From contig NZ_FQYR01000005.1 of assembly GCF_900141815.1 (NCBI RefSeq), positions 496,001-560,000 of the forward strand: a stretch of DNA of 64,000 nt, read 5' to 3'. Numbering within the stretch: position 1 is the stretch's first letter; every line of letters begins with the position of its first letter. The translations under genes were made by a program, and so were the position numbers. This stretch comes from Rubritalea squalenifaciens DSM 18772. GTDB lineage: Bacteria > Verrucomicrobiota > Verrucomicrobiia > Verrucomicrobiales > Akkermansiaceae. The notes under the pieces were generated by a model. That model was not told the DNA's origin, searched no databases, and saw nothing but the letters and a program-made list of their open reading frames with translations. Positions 8,929 to 17,006 of the stretch are shown piece after piece.

Positions 8929-9975
8929 ATGAAAACGATTGGGTATGCGGCGCAGAGCGCCGGAGACAAGCTGGAGCCGTATCACTTTGAGCGCCGTGAA
9001 CTGCGCCCGAATGATGTAGCGATCGAAATCCTCTACTGTGGTGTGTGCCACTCGGATCTGCACCAAGTGCGCAATGACTGGGGCATCGGCCTCTTCCCGA
9101 TGGTGCCGGGGCATGAGATCGTGGGTAAGGTGATCGCAGTGGGTGATGAGGTGACCTTGTACAAAGAGGGGGACAAAGTGGCAGTGGGGTGCATGGTGGA
9201 CTCCTGCCAGGAATGTGATCAGTGCCATGGCGGGGAGGAGCAGTACTGCCGTGAGGGCATGACGCCTACCTATGCTGGCAATGACAGAATCACCGAGGAA
9301 CTCACTCAAGGCGGCTACTCCAAGCATGTGGTGGTGAGGGAAGAATTTGTGCTCTCCATCCCGGATAATCTGGATCTCTCACGCGTTGCCCCCTTGCTCT
9401 GCGCTGGCATCACCACCTACTCCCCACTTCGTACCTGGCATGTAGGGCCGGGCAGCCGGGTGGCGGTGATCGGGCTTGGCGGGCTAGGCCATATGGCCGT
9501 GAAGCTGGCCGTGGGTATGGGAGCTGAAGTCACGGTGATCGGGCGGACGGATTCCAAGCGGGAAGACGCCATGGAGCTGGGTGCAGATGCCTACCTGATT
9601 TCCTCCGATGAGACCGCGATGCAGGTGGCAGAGGCTGGATTTGACCTCATCATCGATACGGTCCCAGTAAAGCATGACCTGACTCCTTATCTTTCCCTGC
9701 TAGATATCGACGGCTCTCTGGTGATCGTCGGTCAGATCGGACCACTGGATGAGACAAATACCATGCCGATGATCTTTGGCCGCAGACGCGTAGCCGGTTC
9801 CCTGATCGGTGGCATAGCGGAGACCCAGGAGCTGCTCAACTTCTGCGGACGAAAGAATATCCTGCCTGAGTGCGAAATCATCAAGATGGATGAGATCAAC
9901 GAAGCTTTCGACCGGATGGAGCGCTCCGATGTGCGCTACCGCTTCGTGATCGACATGAGTTCACTGGAGGGCTAG
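8929..9975 (+). CDS. Zinc-dependent NAD(P) alcohol dehydrogenase (cinnamyl-alcohol-dehydrogenase-like)
   Basis: A 348-residue medium-chain dehydrogenase that reversibly oxidises alcohols to aldehydes in the cytoplasm. Catalytic-zinc ligands are in CGVCHSDLH and GHEIVGKV, and structural-zinc cysteines follow the pattern CMVDSCQECDQCHGGEEQYC. The Rossmann glycine motif is GLGGLGHMAVKLA, and the block ending IGRTDSK fits an NADP-preferring YahK/AdhC-type enzyme. The start at 8929 (MKTIGYAA) matches the family; the longer frame from 8758 adds a non-family N-terminus. The gene is divergent from the NADAR gene and is followed by a hairpin terminator. Confidence 0.9.
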   Translation: MKTIGYAAQSAGDKLEPYHFERRELRPNDVAIEILYCGVCHSDLHQVRNDWGIGLFPMVPGHEIVGKVIAVGDEVTLYKEGDKVAVGCMVDSCQECDQCHGGEEQYCREGMTPTYAGNDRITEELTQGGYSKHVVVREEFVLSIPDNLDLSRVAPLLCAGITTYSPLRTWHVGPGSRVAVIGLGGLGHMAVKLAVGMGAEVTVIGRTDSKREDAMELGADAYLISSDETAMQVAEAGFDLIIDTVPVKHDLTPYLSLLDIDGSLVIVGQIGPLDETNTMPMIFGRRRVAGSLIGGIAETQELLNFCGRKNILPECEIIKMDEINEAFDRMERSDVRYRFVIDMSSLEG

Positions 9976-9993
9976 AGCGAAACTCCCAAAACT

Positions 9994-10036
9994 ACCGAGG
10001 CCCTGATTCCTGAGGGGGCGGTGCCTCGGTGATTTT
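9994..10036 (+). terminator. Hairpin terminator after the alcohol dehydrogenase
   Basis: The 8-bp inverted repeat ACCGAGGC (9994-10001) / GCCTCGGT (10023-10030) is followed by GATTTTC. The loop is long (~21 bases), with secondary pairing possible. Confidence 0.5.
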
Positions 10037-10167
10037 CTGGCAGCTTCTTTGCTTACCTCTAAATGATTGATACAGAGACTAATCGGCCTGTCTTTTTTGC
10101 GTGCAGGCCAAGCTGCCGACGAATTATCTTGCCGCAGCCCTTCCCCCTCGGGTATCACGTCCCCGTC

Positions 10168-10197
10168 TTTACGATACTGGCTCATGGCTCGTATCAT
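10168..10197 (+). promoter_or_regulatory. Candidate promoter of tRNA-Leu
   Basis: A TTTACG -35-like box and a TATCAT -10-like box are separated by 18 bases. The -10 lies 17 bases before the mature tRNA 5' end. Confidence 0.35.
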
Positions 10198-10214
10198 CCT
10201 GTGCAGAAGGAAAA

Positions 10215-10298
10215 GCCACCGTGGCGGAATTGGTAGACGCCGCAGACTTAAAATCTGCTGTCCTTCGGGGCGTACCGGTTCGAGTCCGGTCGGTGGTA
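10215..10298 (+). tRNA. tRNA-Leu (anticodon TAA)
   Basis: A class II tRNA with a 7-bp acceptor stem (GCCACCG with CGGTGGT, first pair G-U) and a D-arm with TGGTAGACGC. The anticodon stem-loop GCAGA-CTTAAAA-TCTGC gives TAA. A variable arm and a T-arm with GGTTCGAGTCC are present. The 3' CCA is not encoded. It flanks the restriction island on its hsdR side, a position often used by integrating elements. Confidence 0.95.
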
Positions 10299-10360
10299 CT
10301 TACTGTAAATAAGGGGATTGAGTGTTTTTTGTGAAGACACTGTTAGGGCGATCTATAAGA

Positions 10361-13300
10361 CTACGCCTCAGTGCCGCTCAGCTCGTGGATCTTGTCAAAG
10401 ATGCCGTCTAGGACATTTTCGTCAGGAAACAGTCCATCGGGGCCGCCTGCGTGGATGCTGCTGAATGGTGGGTGATAGAGAGCGCCTGCACTGATCACGC
10501 CATTGGAAGATAATTGGGCGATGATCAATTCAATGAATCGGATCTGAGCGGGAGAGAAACTCTCTTTATTCAGATATTCCTCAAAATGCTTCAGAACGGT
10601 AGCAGCGTCCAACCCCACACAGGTTTTGATGAACGTCACTAGATCGGGGGCTTGAGAACGTTCAATAAGTTGGCCTAGTAATTTCTCTCCCTGCCTTTCC
10701 CCCAGTTTCACAAGCATGGATTCGAGCTCGTTGAGGTCTTGTGGAGTGAGCGCTTGTCCGGTGCGGATTTTCTGGATCTCAATACGATCAAGGTTAGACG
10801 CTAGCTCAGCGCGTACTTTCTTCTCATACTGCTCACCAGTCATGGTGGGAATCACGACCGGTTCATCTTCTCTCATGCTCCGGATTTCATCCTCAAACGG
10901 GGTGTAGACCGGGGGTGAGTAGCCTTTACGGATTAGATGCACCAGATCACGTAGTTTTACGCGGATTTCCTCCAGAGTATCCACATGGATATCTTGCCAG
11001 AAATCAGCATCTTGGATCGCTTGGATCAATGCGAGATGAACTTTGACTGCAGGAATATTAGCTTTCTCTTCTAACTTCGAGGCAGTCTCAATGATGCCAT
11101 GCTGGAGAGGTACTAGTTTGTTAGTCAGGACTCCCAGAGTAGAGAGTTGTGCAGCTAGGAGCGTTGCATCCCACTGCTTGGCTTCGAGTTTCTCAGGTTC
11201 GAGGGTGTCGGGCAGGGTTGCCAGTTCGTTGGCCATGGCTTCTAGATCATCGTGTGGAACTGTCTCATGCTCCCAGAATGATTGCGCCTGGTAGCGTTCG
11301 ACGAGTTCCTGCTTGAGTCGAATCTCGAAGTTATCCGGGTGCATCGACTGAATTTGAACTCTGAGATGCTCACGGTGCGTCTTCCACGTAGTGGACTGTA
11401 GGTTTTCTGGGCTGTTCTGCAGAGCTTGTAAAAGAGAAGTTCGTAAACGGAACAATCGAGTTCCCAGCGATTCGCTGTTAGTGCTAGCTAGGCCTTCAGG
11501 ATTTTCCTCGAAGTAATCGAAATTGCCGCAGAAGTCGAAGATACGGAAATCTTCTTTGTCTTGGTTCTCTCCGAAAAGGTCAGGGCAGAGGCGGGTACCG
11601 CGTCCGATCATTTGCCAGAATTTAATCTTCGAGTAGACCGGCTTGAAAAAGACCAAGTTGGCAACCTCGGGCACATCAATGCCCGTATCCATCATATCCA
11701 CGGAAATGGCAATATGTGGATCGCTCTCGCTCAGAGAGAAGGCATCAATGAGCGACTGTGGATAGTTGGCGTAGTTGTCGATGACGCGAGCGAAGTGGCC
11801 TTTTTTATCCGGATAGTGATAATTGAATCGATCCTCCAGGAAGAGGGCATGATCGTGGTTCCTCGCAAAAATGATGGTCTTGGCGAGACGGTCTCCCTTG
11901 TTCACCTTGTGTCCATGTTCCATGAGAGTCTGGAACATTTTATCGGCGGTGTCCTTGTTGAAGAGCCATTTGTTGATCGCTCCTGAGCCTACCTCACGGT
12001 CACCAGCGGACTGACTGCGATCACCCCAGTCCAGCTCGTCCCAGACAGCTTTCTCGCTCTCTGTGAGGTCATCGTACTTAATCCCCTCACGTGGGAACTT
12101 CATATCCACTTTCTTGACCTTAGGCGGCACTAGGAAGCCATCGCTTACTGCCTGCTCGAGTTCGTAGGCATCAGTAGGTACACCATTTTCGATGTCGAAG
12201 AGTTCGTAGGTGTTCTTATCGATTTCCTCACGTGGAGTCGCAGTGAGTCCAACCAGAAGAGAATCGAAGTAGGAGAAAATAGCCTGATACTTCTGGTAAA
12301 CGGAGCGGTGTGCCTCATCAATGACGATCAAATCAAAATGTCCCGGAGAAAAGCGCGACTCACCATTCTTGGTGGAGTCGATCAGACCCATCATGGTCGG
12401 GTAGGTACAGGTATAGACTCGTCCTTGCTTGTCCTTCTCCGTGACTAAATTTACTGGTGAGCACTCCGGCAGATGGGCTTTAAAGGCATTGGCTGCCTGG
12501 TTCACCAGAGAGGTGCGGTCGGCTAGGAATAGTACATTCTTTGCCCAGTTAGCACGCTGGAGTAGATCCACCATCGCGATAGATGTTCGCGTTTTTCCGG
12601 TGCCGGTAGCCATCACCAGAAGAGCTTTACGCCTCTTCTGGGCCAGCAACTCGCAAATAGAGGATATCGCGCGTGTCTGGTAGTAGCGTCCGGCGATGTC
12701 TGAGTTTATATCAGATGACCTGAGCGGGAGCAGTGAATCCCTACGGGTAATCAGGCGCTGCAGCTCCTCAGCTTTATAAAATCCTGCTACCGGGCGGTGC
12801 GGATAATTGAGGTCATCCCAGAACCAAGTCTCATAGCCGTTCGTGTAGAAGATAAGGGGTCTTTGGCCGCTCTCTTTCTCCAGACAGTCTGCGTAGAGTT
12901 TCGCCTGCTGCTGACCGATCTTGGGATCCTTGGTCGTGCGCTTGGCTTCTACGATAGCCAGAGGTTTCCCATCGTCACCCCAGAGTACATAGTCTACATA
13001 GCCTATGCCCTTATTGTTGGGCATGCCGCTGACTTCATACTCAGTGGCTTTAGGAGCCTCAGGATCCCAGCCACTACGGCGAAGCTCAGCGTCGATGAGA
13101 TACTTGCGGGTATCGGCCTCAGAGTAGTCATGAGGATCAGGAACTTGCTCGTTAGCTTTCTTTGCGAGTGCTAGCTCAGCTTGAAGCTCGACGATTTGCT
13201 GGTCGAGTTCGCTGCGTTCCTTCTCCTGCTTGGCCAGCTTTTCAGCATATTGGTCCAGCTCGGCTTCCTTTTTCTTGAGTTGGTCTTTGTCGGCCTTGGA

Positions 13301-13756
13301 GGGACTGGTTTGAGGGAAGGGGACCAGGGTCTTGTCAAAACGGATCGCATCATACTGGGCGGCACCGATCCGGCTATAGGTGCGCGCTAGCCAGTAGAGC
13401 AGATGGTGAAGCTCCTCCAGAGTTTGGAGAGCCGTAATTTGATAGATTGGCTGCTTTCCGTGGACTGCCTGATTGCCAACTTTTTGGATGAGGCGGGCTT
13501 TCTGGAAGATCGCTTCAGAGATGAGGTTTTGAAACGGGGGATGGTGGATCAGGGAGCCTAGACTATGATCATAGGGCATGCCGAGCTTGGCTTCCACTTT
13601 GTAGAGCCACTGCACCACCAATTCCAAAGTACGTCTGCAGTGAAAGCAGGCCGCATGCGGATCTGGAAAAACCGCCTTCTCAGCCAACTTCGCAGCCAGG
13701 GCGAAGTCTGGGAATTCGGAAGTGAGGAAAGAGAAGTTGGAAGGGGTGGAGGACAC
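10361..13756 (-). CDS. hsdR: Type I restriction enzyme R subunit with N-terminal DUF4145 domain
   Basis: An 1131-residue motor/nuclease subunit of a type I restriction system. Residues ~1-130 form a DUF4145-like helical domain, followed by a coiled coil (~150-205). The HSDR_N nuclease domain follows (~215-350), with the PD-(D/E)XK core seen as YVDYVLWGDDGKPLAIVEAKR. The superfamily-2 helicase motifs are MATGTGKT (Walker A, ~385), DEAH (motif II), GLTATP (motif III) and MIGRGTR (motif VI). It cleaves unmodified DNA after translocation, in complex with HsdM and HsdS. In transcription order it comes last, separated from hsdS by the HEPN/ATPase/STAS genes and a degraded antitoxin region, so it may have its own promoter. 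Confidence 0.93.
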   Translation of the reverse strand: MSSTPSNFSFLTSEFPDFALAAKLAEKAVFPDPHAACFHCRRTLELVVQWLYKVEAKLGMPYDHSLGSLIHHPPFQNLISEAIFQKARLIQKVGNQAVHGKQPIYQITALQTLEELHHLLYWLARTYSRIGAAQYDAIRFDKTLVPFPQTSPSKADKDQLKKKEAELDQYAEKLAKQEKERSELDQQIVELQAELALAKKANEQVPDPHDYSEADTRKYLIDAELRRSGWDPEAPKATEYEVSGMPNNKGIGYVDYVLWGDDGKPLAIVEAKRTTKDPKIGQQQAKLYADCLEKESGQRPLIFYTNGYETWFWDDLNYPHRPVAGFYKAEELQRLITRRDSLLPLRSSDINSDIAGRYYQTRAISSICELLAQKRRKALLVMATGTGKTRTSIAMVDLLQRANWAKNVLFLADRTSLVNQAANAFKAHLPECSPVNLVTEKDKQGRVYTCTYPTMMGLIDSTKNGESRFSPGHFDLIVIDEAHRSVYQKYQAIFSYFDSLLVGLTATPREEIDKNTYELFDIENGVPTDAYELEQAVSDGFLVPPKVKKVDMKFPREGIKYDDLTESEKAVWDELDWGDRSQSAGDREVGSGAINKWLFNKDTADKMFQTLMEHGHKVNKGDRLAKTIIFARNHDHALFLEDRFNYHYPDKKGHFARVIDNYANYPQSLIDAFSLSESDPHIAISVDMMDTGIDVPEVANLVFFKPVYSKIKFWQMIGRGTRLCPDLFGENQDKEDFRIFDFCGNFDYFEENPEGLASTNSESLGTRLFRLRTSLLQALQNSPENLQSTTWKTHREHLRVQIQSMHPDNFEIRLKQELVERYQAQSFWEHETVPHDDLEAMANELATLPDTLEPEKLEAKQWDATLLAAQLSTLGVLTNKLVPLQHGIIETASKLEEKANIPAVKVHLALIQAIQDADFWQDIHVDTLEEIRVKLRDLVHLIRKGYSPPVYTPFEDEIRSMREDEPVVIPTMTGEQYEKKVRAELASNLDRIEIQKIRTGQALTPQDLNELESMLVKLGERQGEKLLGQLIERSQAPDLVTFIKTCVGLDAATVLKHFEEYLNKESFSPAQIRFIELIIAQLSSNGVISAGALYHPPFSSIHAGGPDGLFPDENVLDGIFDKIHELSGTEA

Positions 13757-13881
13757 TGCCGTGGATGTTAGGGCAGGGTGTCAGGCCTTGGCAATACTGG
13801 AAACGGGCAGGGGTGCTGCATTTCGCATCAGTTTCGTATTAATTTGTGATAAATTGATATGAAAGTGATTCCAAAGGGAGG

Positions 13882-14127
13882 TCAGGCGGGCTTTTCGTTG
13901 AAAAGTGGGGTGTCGGCAGCATCGTTGATGAAGTCAAACTCCCGGATTTTTTCAAAATAGTGATGCTCGACGACATGGATGCCCGCGGCCTTGAGGTCGT
14001 GAACTACGAGCTCCGCGTGATTGAGTTTGCGGTGGAGGAGGGGAAGAAGAATGAGGTGTTCGTCGTCGTCGTCGGTGCCTTGCCAGAGACGTTTGGGTTT
14101 GCGTGCAAGTGGATTAGCCCGGCTGGC
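13882..14127 (-). pseudogene. Start-less ORF downstream of a broken antitoxin gene
   Basis: A minus-strand frame is open from about 14127 to a TGA at 13882 and encodes ~75 plausible residues: an RKPKRLW segment, a DDDDE run, HLILLPLLHRKLNHAELVVHDLKAAG split by a helix break, then VVEHHYFEKIREFDFIND. There is no ATG, GTG or TTG at its beginning, and it is out of frame with the preceding antitoxin relic (stop at 14114). I do not recognise the family. It could be the partner of the antitoxin, or the tail of the same gene after a frameshift. Confidence 0.4.
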
Positions 14128-14436
14128 CGGACTCGAGTAAGTGGATCATTCGCCAGATGCGGTCAGCCTCGCCGCGTTCGATTACTTGGGCGGGGGTGGT
14201 GTCTTCGAAGGCGTCGTTGTGTTCCTTAAGCCAGGTTCTGACTTCGGCGGGGTCATGGACGATGCTGTCGAGGGCTTAGAAGATGCGGTGCATCTCGATG
14301 ATTTTTTGACGGGCCGGTTTGGTGGCTATGGTTCCTTTGAGCCAGTTAGTGAAGGAGCGCGGGGCGTATTCGCTCAGGCGGCTGATCTCCGGCTGGGTGG
14401 AATGGTGGTGGCTCCGGAAGCGTTTAGTTCTCCATT
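14114..14436 (-). pseudogene. Degraded Xre/MbcA/ParS-type antitoxin gene
   Basis: Read on the minus strand, this encodes an HTH-like segment (EISRLSEYAPRSFTNWLKG), a helix ending IIEMHRIF, an in-frame TAA at 14276-14278, then ALDSIVHDPAEVRTWL and TPAQVIERGEADRIW ending in LLESGQPG. The second half has the layout of the toxin-binding domain of Xre/MbcA/ParS antitoxins (RxWL, then TPxxVI...G, then a terminal helix and SG). The N-terminus is missing: the frame opens right behind the STAS gene without a start codon. The stop fits a single C-to-T change of a glutamine codon. It is inferred to be a dead toxin-antitoxin locus. Confidence 0.55.
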
Positions 14437-14743
14437 AAGACCGGGCCGCGGCGTGTTTGGTGAGGCCTAGTTGAATGGCGGCTTCGACGAGCACTTGGAT
14501 GGTGGGGAGACAGCCTTTGAAGGTGAGGGTTTTCAGGAGTTCTCGACCGTGGTCTTCAAAAAGGGCGCCGATCAGGGCGTTGATGAAGGAGCTGTTGGCA
14601 GAGCGGACACCAGTGAAGTCGATCACCAGTGGGTCGCAAAGGTTCGCGTAGGGCGCGATGTTTGAAATACGAAACGCATAGGCCTCCTCGCCGTTGCTCA
14701 GGCGGGCGCCGAAGTGTTCAGTGATGTTGATTTCGTGCTTCAT
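14435..14743 (-). CDS. STAS-like domain protein (DUF4325)
   Basis: A 102-residue small cytoplasmic protein. The pattern LVIDFTGVRSANSSFINALIG followed by FKGC and a terminal helix is the STAS-like DUF4325 fold, similar in layout to anti-sigma-factor antagonists (a strand, then a Ser/Thr-rich turn before a helix; the serines in RSANSSF lie where a phosphorylated serine sits in SpoIIAA-type proteins). Its ATG overlaps the TAA stop of the preceding ATPase gene (TAATG), so translation is probably coupled. Together they look like a kinase/antagonist pair. It is encoded inside the type I RM locus. Confidence 0.8.
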   Translation of the reverse strand: MKHEINITEHFGARLSNGEEAYAFRISNIAPYANLCDPLVIDFTGVRSANSSFINALIGALFEDHGRELLKTLTFKGCLPTIQVLVEAAIQLGLTKHAAARS

Positions 14744-15669
14744 TATGTGAAATTAGCAGAAAAACCACCTGGAGGCAAGAGGCCTTCCATGTCCTTGGCT
14801 TCGAGTAGTTTGTCGTCGAATTCTGCAGCTAGAGTTTTCTTGAAAGCTATGGTGATTAAAGTGCCGGGGAATCCCAGCCCCGGTAGAGTTCTGGAGCTAT
14901 TTACGGCCCCTTCGGGTGAAATCGTTACGATGCCGGTTCCACTGGCAATCATTGTCCATCCACCCATCAAGCTGGCTACTTTGGTGGAGAGGGTGAGGCC
15001 GACGCCTTCGTTGGAGGGCTGGCCTTTACTGGAGACGCGGGAAGTGAGCGCTTGAAGGATGCAGCTGGTGTCGTCTCCTTCTTGAGCCCAATCGAATCCA
15101 GCTTCGCGTAAGCTGCCTCGTATTCCCATGCCTGCATCGGTAAAGGCGATACGAACATAGCCGTCCAGATTCGTGGTCTGTGCGGATACAAATCCTCTGC
15201 CTCTACTGTGCTGGCGCACGTTGTTTGCTAATTCCGTGATGAGATAGTAACTGGCGTCGTAGAGGCCAGCCATAGGATGCTCGTAATCCTCACCGCCCGG
15301 AGCCAGGCACTCGGCAAATTGCTCACCGAGCTTACCGGTCTGGTGTGAAATTTGTGTCAGCGGGATGAAGCGGCCGTTTAGCTCTGATGCCGTCTCAGGG
15401 GGAGAAGGCTGGCATAAGCGCCAGAGGTTCATGCGTTCTAGATATGAATGAATTGTGCAGGCATCCTTTCCTGCGAAATGGGTCGATAATCCATTCTTTT
15501 CGCGCCAGTGATACCACGCGCAGAGTGTTGAGAGCCCTGCTGGTGAGACTCGCTGGAGTTCGGAAATGTTTACGCTCAGGCAGGGGCTTGCTCGATGAAT
15601 ACTGAGTAGCTCCAGCAAGGAATACAGTCCGTTGGCGTTGATGAATCGAGGTAGGGTTAAACTGTCCAT
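14743..15669 (-). CDS. GHKL ATPase (histidine-kinase-like) with N-terminal STAS-like segment
   Basis: A ~308-residue cytoplasmic protein. Residues ~1-110 look STAS-like (SVNISELQRVSPAGLSTLCAW). The C-terminal half carries the Bergerat ATP-binding fold: N-box YYLITELANNVRQHS, G1 box DAGMGIRG and G2 box GVGLTLS. There is no DHp helix or phospho-accepting histidine, so it resembles anti-sigma or MutL-like ATPases rather than a sensor kinase. The start at 15669 (ATG, MDSLTLPRF) lies 16 bases after the HEPN gene; the longer frame begins with TTG inside that gene. It is translationally coupled to the DUF4325 gene. Confidence 0.8.
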   Translation of the reverse strand: MDSLTLPRFINANGLYSLLELLSIHRASPCLSVNISELQRVSPAGLSTLCAWYHWREKNGLSTHFAGKDACTIHSYLERMNLWRLCQPSPPETASELNGRFIPLTQISHQTGKLGEQFAECLAPGGEDYEHPMAGLYDASYYLITELANNVRQHSRGRGFVSAQTTNLDGYVRIAFTDAGMGIRGSLREAGFDWAQEGDDTSCILQALTSRVSSKGQPSNEGVGLTLSTKVASLMGGWTMIASGTGIVTISPEGAVNSSRTLPGLGFPGTLITIAFKKTLAAEFDDKLLEAKDMEGLLPPGGFSANFT

Positions 15670-15685
15670 TGGATCTGTGGGTGGA

Positions 15686-17002
15686 TTAATCGAGAGGGAA
15701 CCAAGGGTTGGAGAAGGCAATTTGATCGAAAGGGAAGTCGATGTAGCGGAGGGTGAGCCAGTTGAAGGAGTTGGCGAGTTGGCGGTAGGTGTCGATGGAT
15801 TCTTTTCTCAACCAGTCTTCTACGGAGGAAAAATCGCCGTGAGCCAGGGGGTCGCGGGATTTTTTCCAGGTGTCGAAGACAGGGCTAAATGTGGACCAGT
15901 CGATATCTGTGAGCTGGCAGGCGTGGTAGAAGCGGGCTTTGGCTGTTCCTCTGTGTTGTTTTGGATCGAGATTTATAGGGGCCTGCAGCTTTTCGATCTT
16001 GGTTTTGCTGTAGCCGCCGGTGTGTTTGAGGATTTCACGGGCGATGCCCTCGTTGAGTGCGGCAAGCTGGGAGATATCCCCCCAAGTGATGTGGCTGCCT
16101 GATATGGCGTTGCGGTATTGCCAGAGGAAGGTAGTGAGCGATTTCAGGCGCTCTGGGTGGGCTAGAGAAAAATGAACGAATCGTTCGAGCAAGAGCGTTG
16201 CCTTTTCGTTGTAGGGGGAGGAGGAAATGAGCCGTGATTTAAGAACTTCTAACTTCGGCACCTGGCACCATTCTTCGGCCTCGGTGTAGTCGCGGCGATG
16301 GGTGAAGTGGTAAACGTAGGGGGTGCCGCCATTGAGCCAACGAAAGCCTTCCAAGAAAGCCCGGTAGAATGCTTTGTCGTCCTCCGCACTCGGAGACTTT
16401 GCTCCATCGAGTGTGGCGATGTGGACTTCGAGGTCATCACCGGCAGCGAAGGCACGGTAACGATATGGGGAGATTTCACCGATGAATGAGTCGAGCTTTC
16501 CATGGCCCCCCAAATCACCCAGCTGGTTGCTGGTTCTCTGGATGGTGGTGCTGTCGTTTGCCGAGCGTAGTTCGGTTTCGGGGAGCCAGAATTTGATGAA
16601 GCTGGATGAAGGCTCATTACAACACCACGTTTCGAGGCTTGAGGCAGAGTTGAAAGTTGCTTCGATCGTGGTCGTGCCATCGCCGGATATTTGGCGGAGA
16701 GATAGAGACAGAGATTCGAACTTTACCGAGATATTATGGTCGATCGTTGCAGAGAGAGCCTGATATTTCTTCGGTTGGCCTAAGAACGATCCAGCGACTG
16801 CATGCAATTGAGTTGGATTTGCGGAGCCCCGGATTCGTATGAATGCCATTCCGGATTTATTGATGATCAGTTGCGCGCTCTGAGAGGTTGCCAAGGGCTT
16901 GCCGTCCAGATTCAAGCTGGTGAGTGAGAGGGCGGCATTGCCTGTGCGGAAGCATTCTGCCAATGCCTGAAAATCCTTCACCTCATAGCGGAGTTTGTCC
17001 AT
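15686..17002 (-). CDS. HEPN-like (ApeA-type) putative abortive-infection protein
   Basis: A 438-residue protein without membrane segments. The N-terminal ~270 residues are mostly beta strands and resemble the ApeA N-terminal architecture. The C-terminal ~170 residues are helical and contain SRDPLAHGD, i.e. R383-x4-H388, matching the Rx4-6H catalytic motif of HEPN ribonucleases. ApeA-type proteins act in anti-phage abortive infection. The gene starts 4 bases after hsdS and is followed within 16 bases by the ATPase gene. HEPN assignment rests on the motif, its position and the context; the fold needs a profile search. Confidence 0.65.
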   Translation of the reverse strand: MDKLRYEVKDFQALAECFRTGNAALSLTSLNLDGKPLATSQSAQLIINKSGMAFIRIRGSANPTQLHAVAGSFLGQPKKYQALSATIDHNISVKFESLSLSLRQISGDGTTTIEATFNSASSLETWCCNEPSSSFIKFWLPETELRSANDSTTIQRTSNQLGDLGGHGKLDSFIGEISPYRYRAFAAGDDLEVHIATLDGAKSPSAEDDKAFYRAFLEGFRWLNGGTPYVYHFTHRRDYTEAEEWCQVPKLEVLKSRLISSSPYNEKATLLLERFVHFSLAHPERLKSLTTFLWQYRNAISGSHITWGDISQLAALNEGIAREILKHTGGYSKTKIEKLQAPINLDPKQHRGTAKARFYHACQLTDIDWSTFSPVFDTWKKSRDPLAHGDFSSVEDWLRKESIDTYRQLANSFNWLTLRYIDFPFDQIAFSNPWFPLD

Positions 17003-17006
17003 AAAA

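Noticed and set aside
13960-14470. Plus-strand ORFs of 89 and 109 residues
   Set aside because: They have low-complexity, glycine/valine-rich translations and lie antisense to the antitoxin relic, whose minus-strand translation reads like real protein.
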